DNA of 50,013 bases from Dissophora ornata (lineage: Eukaryota; Mortierellomycota; Mortierellomycetes; Mortierellales; Mortierellaceae): assembly GCA_025201705.1 (NCBI GenBank), contig MU616697.1, positions 3,751 to 53,763 of the forward strand, read 5' to 3'. The translations under genes and the position numbers were made by a program. This document shows positions 1-12,689 of the stretch, piece by piece (positions within the stretch are counted from its first letter, which is position 1; each line of letters opens with the position of its first letter). The notes beneath the pieces are model-generated. The model saw only the letters and a list, made by a program, of their open reading frames with translations, made no database searches and was not told where the DNA came from.

Positions 1-95
<95 letters not shown>

Positions 96-114
96 TCAAC
101 ATCAACATCAACAT

Positions 115-161
<47 letters not shown>

Positions 162-204
162 TCAACATCAACAGCAACATCAACATCAACATCAACATCA
201 ACAG
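1..204 (+). repeat. CAA/CAG/CAT trinucleotide repeat coding poly-Gln/His
   Basis: This is an almost uninterrupted run of CAACAG hexamers, changing to CAACAT units and back, and it continues beyond the left edge. In the frame of the downstream gene it reads as about 68 codons of Gln with interspersed His. The mixture of CAA and CAG codons should make it more stable than a pure CAG tract. Confidence 0.97.
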
Positions 205-3200
205 CCACGAACACAACCAGTAAAGCAATGGCATCCGCCCCACAGTCTGAGCCTACAACAGCATCAGCAGATACACCAGTCTCAGCACGATCATCATTTC
301 GGCAAGCTTAGGAAAAGTCAAGTAATCCCCTCCCCAGACCTTATTTCAGGAGGGGAACTAGAGGGTCTTAGTGCCCTCCACTCGGAACCGAGCAATCCAA
401 TCGCGCCCCTTAGCCCACAGCCAGCGCATAGTAGCCCTAGAGCTTTGACAGCCATGGGGCAGGCCTTGGATCCAGATATGGGTAGCCTCCCTTCTGCGGA
501 TGTTCTTTTCGGAAGCTCTTCGGCGTTAGACTTGTTTCAGCCAGCGCAACCAATGCCTCAGGAACGTCCTCTGCAGCAATCACAGCGACTAGAGCAGGTT
601 TCCAAACAGCCTCACAGGCAACCGCCAAGTCAGCTGTTAGCACATTCATCACTCCAGCAGCAACGGAATCTGCAAGATTTGGAGTGGAGGGGTGAATTCA
701 AAAGCGTTACTGAGCCTGTCAAGTTGTCTCCCCCGATCGCAAGATCAGAAGAGAGTATGGAGTGGGCAAGAACTTCACCTGGGCATTCTCACATTTCCCG
801 AGTGCCAGTTTCAAATCCGAGACCTGCAGGAGCATCCGCCTCACTGGTTGGGGTGGTGAGCACTACGTCAGCGCTTGGAGCAGAGATAACTCATAATACC
901 CAGCAAAATCCCTCGAATCTCGCGCAAATGCATGGTTATGCAATGTCGTCATTGCAAGAAACGAGCGGCGATATAATGGCCAACGCAACCACGGGCTCCG
1001 GATCGTCATTTTTGACTGGGGATCCTGCAGACATGGATGCCTCTCAGCTTTTTTCCAATGGATTCGCAATGGAATCTAGTACATTCTTTACCAATCTTGC
1101 TGAGCGAGACCCAGCGTTGCTCGTTGACGGGAGCTCATCCACTCAAGCAGTGGCGGGTTCGTCATTTGCTGTAAAGCCAGATTTGTCCAGGAACCTTGGC
1201 AGTTTTGTGGAGATCTTGGGGTCAGATGTCATATCTGAGCGAACAGACGTGACTCATGATGTCGACGCCGCTGAGTCAAATGCCAATCTTGAGGAGCCAT
1301 TGGACCCTCCAATGTCCCTTCCAAAGTCAGAGATCCTATCCAACTCGCACAGCCTCATGCCAGTGACTCGCTTACATGATGTGAGCGTGCCAAATACCAG
1401 TGACGGAATCGACACTATGGTATATCATCTAACTGATGTATTGTGAAATGGCACTGTTTCTGAAGTGCTCAGTTTGGTTCATGTGACGCCACCCTCACCC
1501 TTTCATTTCTTTCGTTTGTTTTCACAGCGTAGTTCCTTAATGCGCTCACAGCATCAGTGTGCACCAACACAGCCTGTCATACCTGCCGAGAAGGAGACTC
1601 AGATCAGGCATCACCCGCTCAAAGTGGAAAGCACTGCAGGGGGACACGGTGATGTCAGTCAATTGCTCTATCTTGATCCGTACTGTACGAGTGCGTCGTT
1701 TAAAGAATCCCCATTTCTACTGGACGAAAATAATTCACGGTCCATGAACCCCACCCTTGATAGAGAGGAGACAGAGCAATTCAGCTCTCTTGGAATCCAT
1801 GGAAACGCCTCGACAGAACATTCCGTCGGCTACTCCATCCTGGAGCTTGGTGCTGGACATGCACAGGCCTCATACTTCCCGCAAACCAGACAATCCCCCC
1901 TCATTCAGGAGCATTATGGCATGGAGGCGCCATTGACTGTGCATTCAGACCCCACAGAAAGGAAATTGCAGCAAATAGAAGTGGAGGCATCTACTTTCGA
2001 TCAAGTTTCCCTTACAGAAGATGTCACAGTACCTCCTCCGCAGGTAGTTTCGACTACTTTGTCGCCGCTCCAAAAGGAGCGTGGTCTCGCCTCGTTACTG
2101 GATCCGTCGACGTTGAGCGCAATGGAGGATCTGCTGAACATGCCAAAATCTGCTGCTTTCGAAAGAGGCATGTCACGGCTATTTAAGGGTGTAAAGAACA
2201 GTGCGACCTCGATCTTCGCCTCACCTCTATCACAGTCGTCGTTAAACCCAACTCCAGGCGTAGAGGGTAGCGTGAAACACGACCAAGTTGGTGGGGATAG
2301 CGCTTCAGACGACTCCAAGCCATGCCTGAGTGATTCTGTCGTTAGCGAGTCCATTCAGCATTTTGCTGAAGCTGACGAATCCGGCCACATACTGCTGTCT
2401 TCGGCGGAATATCATGTTACTGAGGCAAGGCCACTTGATTCTACACCCTCAATGCAAGCAGAACCTGCATCATCGCACCCCCCGCTAAGCGACTGGACGC
2501 ACAAACAACCCTCTCTACTTCCAGGAGTGTCAGATTCCACCCCCGAGGAATTTTCCGGCATTGCTTCTGTAGCTATAAGCAGTGGTAGGTACAATTAGCT
2601 TGCATTGCATTCCCGGCATGGTTTATGATATTTATTGCTGACATATTGCAATTCACACTTATGTTTGAAACAGCAATGGATAGTTATGGGCAATGTACTA
2701 GTAATGAGGATGCCGAGGAGGAAGTTGGCCCATCAAAGGAGAATAGCAAAAGCCAAAGGATCTTGCAGAGCTGCAACGGACTTGATCGCACTGCAGATTC
2801 GTCACGTCAAGCGATTCAATCCGACGTTAATACGTCAGATCCGTCAACCAATTCGCTGCAGCCAGAGGTCCGAACCCAGGCCAACAACAGCAAAGTGGGA
2901 CTGCTATCTCCTGACAATGTCTCGATTCGCCGACCTTCAAGCCCGAGTGTTCTGGATGGCGAAGCACTCCTGCGGAAGCACGCCGCCGTGTCAGCGTTTT
3001 CGGCTGAGCAAGCAGGAGGAGCTAGCTCTCGTGCGAGCACGGAAAAAAGAGTCAAGCTTCTCGAGAAAGCGCGTGGGCTACTTGAGAAGCGCCAGCAAAA
3101 GTATAGTGGCCACTCATCTTTGAGTGCCGCACAAACGGAACCCGTAAAGCATTCTTTTCCAGCATCAGGGCCTCGAAGTAGCTTTGAGTCACCCCTCGAC

Positions 3201-6200
3201 AGGACGAATCGCTCCAGCGGCAGACCATCAGTCGATAGCGATCGCATGACACTCGACCTGAGTGGAGAACAGGACAGTGCACATACCACCGGCACATCTA
3301 CTCTCACATCCAATTCAACAGACAGCTGTTATCACGCGCCAGCCCAGAGCTTCGGTGCAGCTAAGCTTGGAGGCGATTCTTTGCAGTCTCTCCTCGAGCA
3401 AAATAATCAGCTAAGACAGCAAATGGGTACTCTCCTTGCTGAACTCAGTGCACTGAAGATGGAGCGAGACCTTAATACTAGTTTGAAGTCCCAACAGCTG
3501 CAGGAGTTACAGGGCGAGCTCTCTGGAATGGACGAGGAGTCGGAGATGGCGAGATTAGCGCCGAACAGTCCTTGTTTGGCCCACTCACAGCAGGTGCATG
3601 CTATTTTAGTAGAGAACCAGGGCCTCCAATCGGGACTGACACAACATCAACATGACGCCAAGGACCAGAACGCACAGCCACACCCTGCAGTCAGGCATCA
3701 GCATCATGAGATGGAGTTGGTCGATGGTCGACTTGGCGGCCGTGAATCTGAAGCGACAAGGACCGGACTTAACCAATCAAATGGAGTTGATGCTGAGAAT
3801 GAGCAACCACACCAAGGGCCAGACCGCACGCAGAGGCAACTTGTGGAGCAGCTTTCAGGGCCGGCACATGTAATACAGCCCTCAAACAGCGAGCTTTCGG
3901 CCGGACATCTCTCTAGGGAAGTCGAAGGACTTCGACGTCAATTGAAAGGTCAACGCGCAGAGATGAAGCAGATGCAAGATACTATCAGGCGTTCAGAGGC
4001 AGAGAAGAGGGACTTTGTATCAAAGATTCAAAATCTAGAGCGTTTATTGGCAAATGCCGAGAAGCATCGGTAAGAGGTGGTAGCACAGTATTCATTGCCA
4101 AGGGCACTGCTACAGGACTGGATAATAAAGTAACTTTAAGGCAGCTACTGAATGAATTTCATTTCGATTCGTTGCTCGTTTAATATAGAGGCGAGCTAAA
4201 GAGCCATCAGGCCATGAAGGACGAGGCGTACAAGGACATTCAGGAGAGACTTGTTGCTGCGTTCGAGGAGGAAAAGGCGCAGTACATGGATGAGGAGGCA
4301 TTCAAGATAGCAAAATTAGAACATCGCTATCACTTGCTGCAAGAGGAGTTACAAGCACTGCGAGTGGTGCAGGGACAAATACAGCCAAGTGCAGAAGACG
4401 CTGCCGCTCATCTGATGACTGCTCGCCAGCAACTCCCGGTGCAGGAGCCTCTGGAGACAGAGTCTGAAGCAGCAGGAGCTTCGGGGGCTTTTAACAACGA
4501 CAGCCTGTCCTCTTCCCAGAGTAGCGATCAGGATCAGATCCAGCATAATTTCAACTACATTCACTTGTCAAAGCTGGCATCGAAGTTGCAGGAAGATTGC
4601 ATTATGGCCCAAGAAGAAAAGCTGCAAGTAGAAGACCAACTGCAGCGCACCAACATGGAACTGATAGCCGCGAGGACGGAAATTAGCCAGTTGGAGGCTT
4701 GCTTAGAGGCGCGGCCTGAAAATTGGAAAATGGACAAGGTCGATCTGGAGCCGCTGAGCGAGGTTGCCGCGGGCCGGATACAAGTCGCACAGCTAAGGGG
4801 AGACGACCTGGAAAGTCACGATGTGACAATGATCTTCCCAGATGCTTCGCATGCGGGAACTGAAAGAACAGCGACTTCTCCACCCGAACAAGATCGAGAC
4901 CTGAATAGCCGGCTGTTGGATCTCGCTAGCCAACTTGAGCATCGACGGTCAGAGTACTACGAACTGGAGCAGGAGCTCCAAGCTGCCCTTAAGGAGAAGA
5001 CAATGGCTAATGAGTTGATACATAAGCTTGAGAGTAAGGATCAAGAACTGAGAGAGGCGTTGCTGGAGAAGCAGAAGGAAGCGGATCAGATGACATTGGA
5101 GCTGGATACAGTGATTCGCAGGCTAGTGGATACGGAGAGAGAGCTCTTATTACTCAAGGACCAGCTGCAGGAAGCGCTGACTCATCAGAAATCAGCAGAA
5201 TCAGCAAATTCGTTACGAGATCAACTAACAGAAACCACTGAGAGATTCGAGCTATTATTGAAGGAGGCATCTGGGAAGGAAGCTACGTTGGAGGCAGTAA
5301 TCTCGACCATGGCGCTCGAGAATCAGGAATTAGGGGAGTTGGTTGAAAAAAATTCATCCACAAAGTACACAGAAGAGATTGATGTTCTAAGAGCGGCTGT
5401 TGAAAAGTTGGAGCACGAATTGGCCACGGCTGCGGAACTGAAGAGTTCCAAAGAAGACATGGCAATCCAACTTGCTGGATTGAAGCAAGAGGCCATAGAT
5501 TTGCATGAGGACCAAAGGCGGGCGCGGGAGCAGATGAATCTCATCGCAGAATTGTTTGGGAAGTTGCTCGAGTTATCAGATGATCCCGAGGAGATCGCTG
5601 CTGTGGAAAGAACCATTGTCTCTGTCCTTGCTGGAATGGCGCCTTTGGGCGTGTCGACCCAATCGTTGTCGCAGGTGGGCGCTCGATTCGTGGAGTTTTC
5701 ACGTATGAAATACGCGCTGAGTGACGACTGCGAGGACGCTGTTGAAGTTGAGGGTTTGCGCCAAAAATTGGTCAGGGCAGAGCAAGATATCGGCAAGCTG
5801 CAGCAGTTTCTGCAGGAGTTCCAGAACGAGAAGAAGATAGCCATTTGCGAGCTGCAGCAGCGGCTTGATGATTCAGAGAGGGAGGTGGAGCGATTGCAAG
5901 AGCAGCTGGCTTTGGCACAAGCGATGCTTCTTGCACGACCCCCCGATCCAATGATGCCCACCCAGGCATCAGTTACGCCCACAGCGCCCCCTCTTCCACC
6001 ACCCCAGGGACAGCAGCTTCATCAAGGGTATATTGAGGCAAGCCACAGCTCGGTGACAGGTGAGGTGTTTAGGGGTACAGAGAAGATCCATCATGAAGCT
6101 GTTCTGGCATTGGAGCCTCTGCGTCAGCAAAAATCTGAGTTAGAGAGAACCCTGTTAGACCTGCGACATCGCTACGAGCTGTCGCAAAAGGAAAATGACG

Positions 6201-6424
6201 TCCTACTCTCAAAGTTAGAGAACGAGAACCAGCAACTGAGGGCGAAGGCAGAGCGGTTGAGCCCTGACGTATCTAGCGAGCACCTGGAGCGAATTCGTGA
6301 ACTGGAGCTGGAGCAAATTGACCTAACCCAGAAACTTAAAACTGCGCTCAGGGAACGCGAGTTTACGCGGCAGGACATGAAGTCCATGAAGGCCGAGCTG
6401 GCCAAACTCAAGACAAGGAGCTGA
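1..6424 (+). CDS. Large Gln/His-repeat, Ser/Thr-rich coiled-coil protein (5' partial)
   Basis: The start lies beyond the left edge. The reading frame is open from base 1 through a Gln/His tract. Four exons join in frame: 1-1419, 1528-2584, 2674-4069 and 4189-6424, with introns of 108, 89 and 119 nt that all obey GT-AG and restore phase. They give at least 2035 residues. The N-terminal half is Gln-, Ser- and Pro-rich and probably disordered. From the end of exon 3 and through exon 4 the sequence is mostly Glu/Lys/Leu/Gln heptads typical of long coiled coils, interrupted by a short Pro-rich linker near 5940-6010. I see no catalytic motif, membrane segment or signal peptide. A cytoskeletal, centrosomal or Golgi scaffold would fit, but that is inference from coiled-coil content alone. 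Orthology is not recognised. Confidence 0.8.
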
Positions 6425-6444
6425 GGACTCCGCAGAGTGATCCA

Positions 6445-6450
6445 AATAAA
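6445..6450 (+). terminator. Polyadenylation signal of the coiled-coil gene
   Basis: A canonical AATAAA lies 21 bases after the stop codon at 6422-6424. Confidence 0.6.
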
Positions 6451-6836
6451 ATGACCCCTATTATCGTTGCATCAGAAGACCCCCATGGTCACGTCCGTGC
6501 CTGAAGGAGAGTTAATCCCCTTTTTGTGTGACGATATGACCAGGCTGACCGAGCAGCCCCTTTTTTCGCAAGTGAGTGATGATTCTATTCATTGCCTTGG
6601 CCAGGTGGTCATATCTCCTTGCCATCGACTTCTGACTCGTTTGCCATTTCATGTAGCCACTTTCTTTGTTCACATCTCGCCGTTCTCTTCTTGCATCCTC
6701 TCCTTCTCTCATGTCCCTAATGCCCTATCCATCCTTTATGACATGATCGTTTAATATCGCCAAATATTCTACCGGGAAATCAAACGCTGGCCACCTATTT
6801 TGTATTCTCAACTTCGCAAATATTTCTAATCCAAGC

Positions 6837-9800
6837 ATGACGGGCCATAACTCGCAACGTCCGCCCAGTGTCAACAACTTGATATCATTCTGGAGCGACA
6901 TAGAAACACCAGCCAATGCACCAGAGGCATTTTCGCCAACCCGTCTCCGAGGATCCCAGGGATCGCAACCTATTCTCCATAGGGCACCAACTGGCAATGC
7001 CTTGCTATCATCTTCGTCACCTTTTGCACGCCCATCAGCAGTAAGACCTTCCAGAGGATCAGCACCGCTGCTTCCTCTCAGATCGGTAGCCCCAACTCAA
7101 TCCCGCGTCTTCGGAACACAGCGACATGCGTTGGACACGCTCAACATTCGACCGATCAGCTCCTCTGCAGCACGCCCCTTCGAGAATATAAGACCCGGGG
7201 CAGCGCACCATACGAGGCAGCACCCTTTATCTACGAAGGCATACGAGGTCGCTCAACATGTGTCATCACAACCGTCTTTGACTTCGCCTACGCGATCTAC
7301 ACAGTACCAGCATCCTCAAAGCGGCCTGCTCTCATCTCCATCGCCTCTTTCCGACACTCCACCATCTGCTATGAGACTGAGTGAGGGTATCCTCAAACTT
7401 ACAGTGGTGCCGCCAGTACAGGTCAAGGAGGAGACAGTAAAGCATCATAATCATCCAGCGAGGAGTCATACACTGGTATCCACAACAGAACCATTAGAGC
7501 GCCCGCTCAACGCCTTGTTAAACGTTGGTAAGGTGATGCCTTCAATGTTTCACTATGGTGGAGTTCCTTCATGTAACGCTGCAATAACTCAGGCTCCTTT
7601 TTTTGTGATAACTCAACCCTTGCATTTCAAATAACCGTACAACAGTCAAACCCACTTTTGAACCAAAACCATCGTCTGCCATGCTGAATCTTGACAAGTT
7701 ATCTGCAGCGTGCAAGGCAGGGAGTAACTCTCAGGATATAAAGCGCATTGATCGACACATCCCGCGACAGGACTCTGGGAAGAGTAGCGATGACCTTGAG
7801 AAACAGGGGACGACAAGGGAAAAGCAAAGACTTACTTCAGAGACTACTTCTGAGTCGCTGTCATCGGGATTACCTCCTAGTCAGCGCCGTACAAGAGTCA
7901 GCGTGGATAATGAGGAGCAATATACTGACCTCCAAGAAGATGGCAGGACCAGAGGTTCAGGAATTATGTATGCTGTTGTCAAAGGTGTGCCCGCTAAACC
8001 AGCTATACCAAAGCTGGTCGGTGCAACTGGCTCTGGAACCGTGGTAATCCCCAACAGCCGCCGAGAAAGCTGGGAGGAAAGTACTGGCAGTGCTAGTGGG
8101 ATAAATGACGAACCTCACGGCGAGGGTTTTACACCTAATCGGGCAAGCTGGAGCACAGAGAGCAAGGTCGCCCGCTTTGACAGTCAACAGACGCTAACAA
8201 ACTCGAGTGCAGTGAGTATGGACAACCCGACCCCATCAGATAAAGGAATTCTAGAAGAATTCATGCCGGATGATTCCCCTGGCGCCCTTGCCGACAGGGA
8301 TACAATGGAAAAGACCAAGTTGTTGAGAGGCACTGGAGAGAGCGACCTTGCGGCGACGAACGCTAGCGGGAGGGCCAGGGCTGGACAGCGCAAAACGAAC
8401 ACGACGGCGGCGATCACAGTCAAGAAAGTGTCCACCAAGCTGCAAGTCGAACGAAGATATACTGAAGGGACTCCAATAGGAACCAGAAAATCAGAGGGCG
8501 CCCCAAAGCATTCCATCGTTGAGAGCCCAGATGCACTATTCCAACCAACTGCACCATTAGTTTCCTTCCCGACTTTGGATGTGTATCTATCATCCTTGAA
8601 ACCGTATACATTTTCCGAGATTCAGTCATCGCCACCGACGCCCCAATTTACAGGTGGTGGGATGTCGTCAGCAGCTACGCCTGCTGTCAAACCGAAGAAG
8701 GAGCCGGCACCAGTCCCAAGAGAAGGCATGTTTCCACCATTGGACAAAATTCCAGTTGGTGTGACGCTGGACGAACTCAAAATCAATGTAACAAAGCCTC
8801 CAGGGTTCTTCGACCAAGAGCTTCAAAACGTGATTTTGTCATCAGCTGTAGATGGCATTATGAGTGGCGAGGCATCCAACGTTGGGATATCCTGGATGAG
8901 ACTCGAGATAATTCGGGATTTTCTGCAGTTCGTTGCCCTGTACCTTTCCGTCTCCGGGAACACGTTTGTCAACCAGAAGTGGCTATACGCAACGGTCAAC
9001 ATTATACCCGCGCTACTATCCCTAGACTTCCCGAGCGCCATAGGATATGGAATGGTGTTCCTGATTCTCTTTTCGTTGGTTTGCTTCGCCGCTCTCTATA
9101 CCTTCAAAATTATGACAAGAACAGACCCAAACGACGATATTGAGGTAAACAAAAAAAAGAAAAAAAAAGGGTGACATGTGTTAATGCCGCCGGCGAGACA
9201 TCTAACGCTACTACGTAATGTCTGTCCTCTGATGTCCTGAGTAGGGACTTGAAGTGTCATCCTGGAGTTTGCGGTCCAAAAAGCAGCGAGTCGAGACAAT
9301 CTCCATCGTATTTTTACTCACAACATTATATCTACCATTGGCGAAGCTTTCATTCGATGCGCTGGTCTGGTCTGATACAATGTGGCCCATTACTAATCCG
9401 TACACCAACACGGATTTTCCTACCCTTGAACCGCTCGGTCCTAGCGGCATTTATCGAGACCCCTCAGACTTTTGCTATGTGACCTCAATGAAAATTCAGG
9501 ATCTCAACTTCGCATATGCGATCATCCCTCTAGCGATCTTTACACTGTGCGCGAACACATTTTATTTTCCACTGGCGATTCGACGGCTTGTGGTACTAAA
9601 CCTACCAAGGATCGACCAATACACAGAACAAGGCGAGATACGACTTGATCTGGACGAGGAGTACAAGCGTTTGACCAACTCTGACAACTGTCCCTATAAC
9701 TTCCTTTACAATGGTAATTTTTTTTTTTTTGGTTTTCTTAACCGCAAACCCTCTCGAGTCATCAATCTTTACCATACTCATTCATTTCATTTTTTAGGAT

Positions 9801-12550
9801 ATCGAAGGGAGTTTGGAACATATAAGGTTGTGGTCATGTTCAATAAGCTCCTTGCCGTTATCATTGTTGTTCTCTTCTCCAAAGACAACTGTCTATTCAG
9901 AGGGTACGAGCGGCGGACGATTGAGGCTACCCGCGCGGGACTTCAGATCGTATTCACTGCCAGTTTGATTTACCGACATTACCGAACGCAGCCTTTTCTT
10001 TATGCCTCTCAGAATCTGAGCGAGTATTGGTCTAGAGCCTGCACTGTTGCCACTAGCGTTATCGGACTCTTTATAGTCCTCAACGTAGGACCGCTCTCCG
10101 TCAACGCACTCGGGATTATGCTGGTGGCGACCTATGTCTTGATGTGCGTAATCGTAATCTGGTTCGTGATACGGCAGACGCAGAAGTTTCAAGTGATGCT
10201 CAAGCAACTCCAGCAGCGACTGGATTTTTCGCTTGACATCTACAGTCCGAAACTCAATTACTTCAAGCACATCAAGAGACGCATTTGGCAAGAGACATGG
10301 ACAACGACCTTGTTGGTCGAGGACTCATACAAAATGCCCCCAGGCAAGGTTGTTGCATACAGCCAATCACCTCATCGCCCTCCTTATCTGCTCAATTTTA
10401 TGGGCACAGTGGCGGAGCGTCATGTGGAGAACCTGAGGATTGTGCGCCAGATCGGTCTGAGGTCTTATAAGCAAGCATGCCAGTTCTTGACCCCGGCCAT
10501 GGTGCGTAAACGAGGCCTAATACTAAGGGAGTTTGTGGGACCAGATATGTATTATGCTCCTGAGTTCATGGCCTCAAATATCAAGACGTATTTCGGAAAG
10601 GCATACGTTGTCCCATTTCCGTTCTCTGTGGTGTTTGTCTATGACGAATCTTCCGTTGTGGTGACGCTTGTCAAGGACCAGGACTTGGACCGGTATATTC
10701 ATCAAAATCAAGACCCAGAGATTCGAAGGAGGCGAGAGCTCAGGTACCAGCTTCGTGCCTTGGACGGCAAGTTTGTAGTACGCCCCTTCATTGAAACTAA
10801 GGGCATTCAGAGGGGAAGAGAATACAATGGGACCATGGAGGTAGGTTGAGAGGTCTAAAAAAACTGGAGTGTGGGACTTCCGTGAAACGGCCTGTTGATT
10901 TTTTTTTTTTTAAAAAATTCCCAATAGATGTCCTTTGTTAACGCTCCCGTGAGTTACAAACGAGGCTTGTTTACTATTCACCGCAAAAAAATGTCCAACT
11001 GGCAGGGCCACAACATGAATCCTGGTTTCTCAGTAACAATAACATATTCAGACGGTGAGGTGCAGGACCCAGAAGGATCATCTCAGCTGCTACACGAAAC
11101 AACCATTGGCCATGAGATCATTGGTATCACTCGTGATTTTCAGGTCACCCCGGCGTTGGCGCGATTGCTTCGAGACAACCACGCCCTCGTATCCAGAGGT
11201 GTAAAAAAAGTCAAGAAGGTAATGCAGGCTTACCAAGCCCACTACCGGAATGAAGCTCACCGAAAGGATGCGACGCTTTCCTACGATTTCTTCGTCAACG
11301 TCTATGATAACCCGACTCTCAAGTACAAGGAACTCGAACCGCTCCTGATGGCAACAGAGGAGAACCCAAAGGTCCGTCATCCATCTCCACAGGTCTCGCT
11401 GGCAATCACCTTTCTGTTTGAGCGCATGGCGGCTGTGAACCGTTCGCGATGCCACCAATGGTGGTACCTCTTCTGGGACGATCTCTACCGCAAGAATCAC
11501 GAAGAGATTCCTCAGTTAGTCCCCAAGGAGTTCTCGCCAGCCTTTCCTGGGTCCATCTGCTATCGGCCATTGTCGAGGCCCGACTTGGAAAAGTTCTTGG
11601 AACGACAGGGGTGTTGGCAGAAGAATGGGCGGGCCGGCTTTATGCATGTGGGGGTTCTGAATCAGATGTATGCGTTTCTCAACGAACTCGTATTTGAAAG
11701 GATGACTAAAGAGGATCGAAAGAAGCAACTTGAGTTGACAGCAGTGGAGAGGCAACGACTAGAGAGTATTTTCCTCGTTACCAAAGCCCACATCAACAGC
11801 AATGGTACATACACGAGGATGCCACTCAAATCTGGAAATGAGAAGGACGACATTGGAATCAGTAGTCATGACCAAGAAAGCACGCCGTCCAACATATCCA
11901 CTATACAGCAGACGAGAAAGAAGGGTTGGTTTGAGAGTATCACGCCGGGCCGTCTACGGAAACAGACATCGCATCCACACGCCGATAACTATTCCATTGG
12001 ATATATTATCCCGCAGACATGGCACCAAAAGGCTAGTCAATTCACCGCACTTTTGATTGGCGGCCGACAAGAAGATATGATTGGCGAGTCAGATGAGGAG
12101 GACCATTTTGAGGACAGCGAAGACATACCCCAAAAGAGAAGAAGAACATCCGCGAGTTCACTCGAGACGCTCCTGACCACTGAAGGCAACACAGGATCCA
12201 ACGATATCAACAGACAGGCTACCCACCAGAGCGCCCAGTCAAAGAAGGAAAGAAGCAAGAAGACGACGGAAGCGCAGGACCAATGGATCTATCAATCTTT
12301 GCACCTAACGCAACGTAGTCCGATGCAAGTACGGGATAGGGAGAGCCACCGGGAGTCATGGACGTCAATGTCAACACTGAGCGATGAGAGGGCGATGGAA
12401 GGGGCGCAAAGCGAAGAGCTTGTGCCATTAAACTTGAGGACATCATCACAAAATGAGCGTGTGATAGCAGAGTGTGGAAACGATGGTATAAAGCTGGTGG
12501 ACGACGATGCCAGGAGTATTACCAGTATGAGCTCAGAGGACTATTGGTGA
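6837..12550 (+). CDS. Large multi-pass membrane protein of unknown function
   Basis: Five exons (6837-7527, 7646-9144, 9245-9713, 9798-10840, 10928-12550) join with consistent phase into 1774 residues. Residues 1 to about 640 are Ser/Pro/Thr-rich and probably disordered. Residues of about 676 to 1012 hold roughly seven hydrophobic segments (near 676-718, 748-770, 818-842, 897-915, 933-946 and a double span at 971-1012). A long soluble C-terminal part follows; its last 300 residues are acidic and low in complexity. The 84-nt intron 9714-9797 has no stop and keeps frame, so an unspliced reading would add 28 residues; its T11 tract and its GT and AG ends argue that it is a real intron. I considered Atg9 and TRP-like channels, but I see no diagnostic motif for either. 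Function is unknown; the plasma membrane or an endomembrane is the likely location. Confidence 0.8.
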
Positions 12551-12593
12551 GGGCATTTTTTTTTGAGCCAGGTGTTTTTTTCCAAATCGAGGC

Positions 12594-12599
12594 AATAAA
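12594..12599 (+). terminator. Polyadenylation signal of the membrane-protein gene
   Basis: AATAAA lies 44 bases after the stop of the membrane-protein gene, preceded by T-rich sequence. Confidence 0.55.
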
Positions 12600-12689
12600 A
12601 TCACGGAAATAAAAGATGATAGACTTGTCTAAATTACTCATTGTATGTCCAGAGGAGCGGAGCGATTTTTATTTTTATTTTTTTCAGTC

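Noticed and set aside
5323..5982. Minus-strand 219-codon, Ser-rich open frame
   Set aside because: Antisense shadow of the coiled-coil exon; Ser/Cys-rich composition is what reversed Glu/Leu/Gln codons give.
6837..12550. Atg9 or a TRP-type channel
   Set aside because: The number of spans and the overall size invited this, but I could not see the diagnostic motifs of either family, so it is left unnamed.
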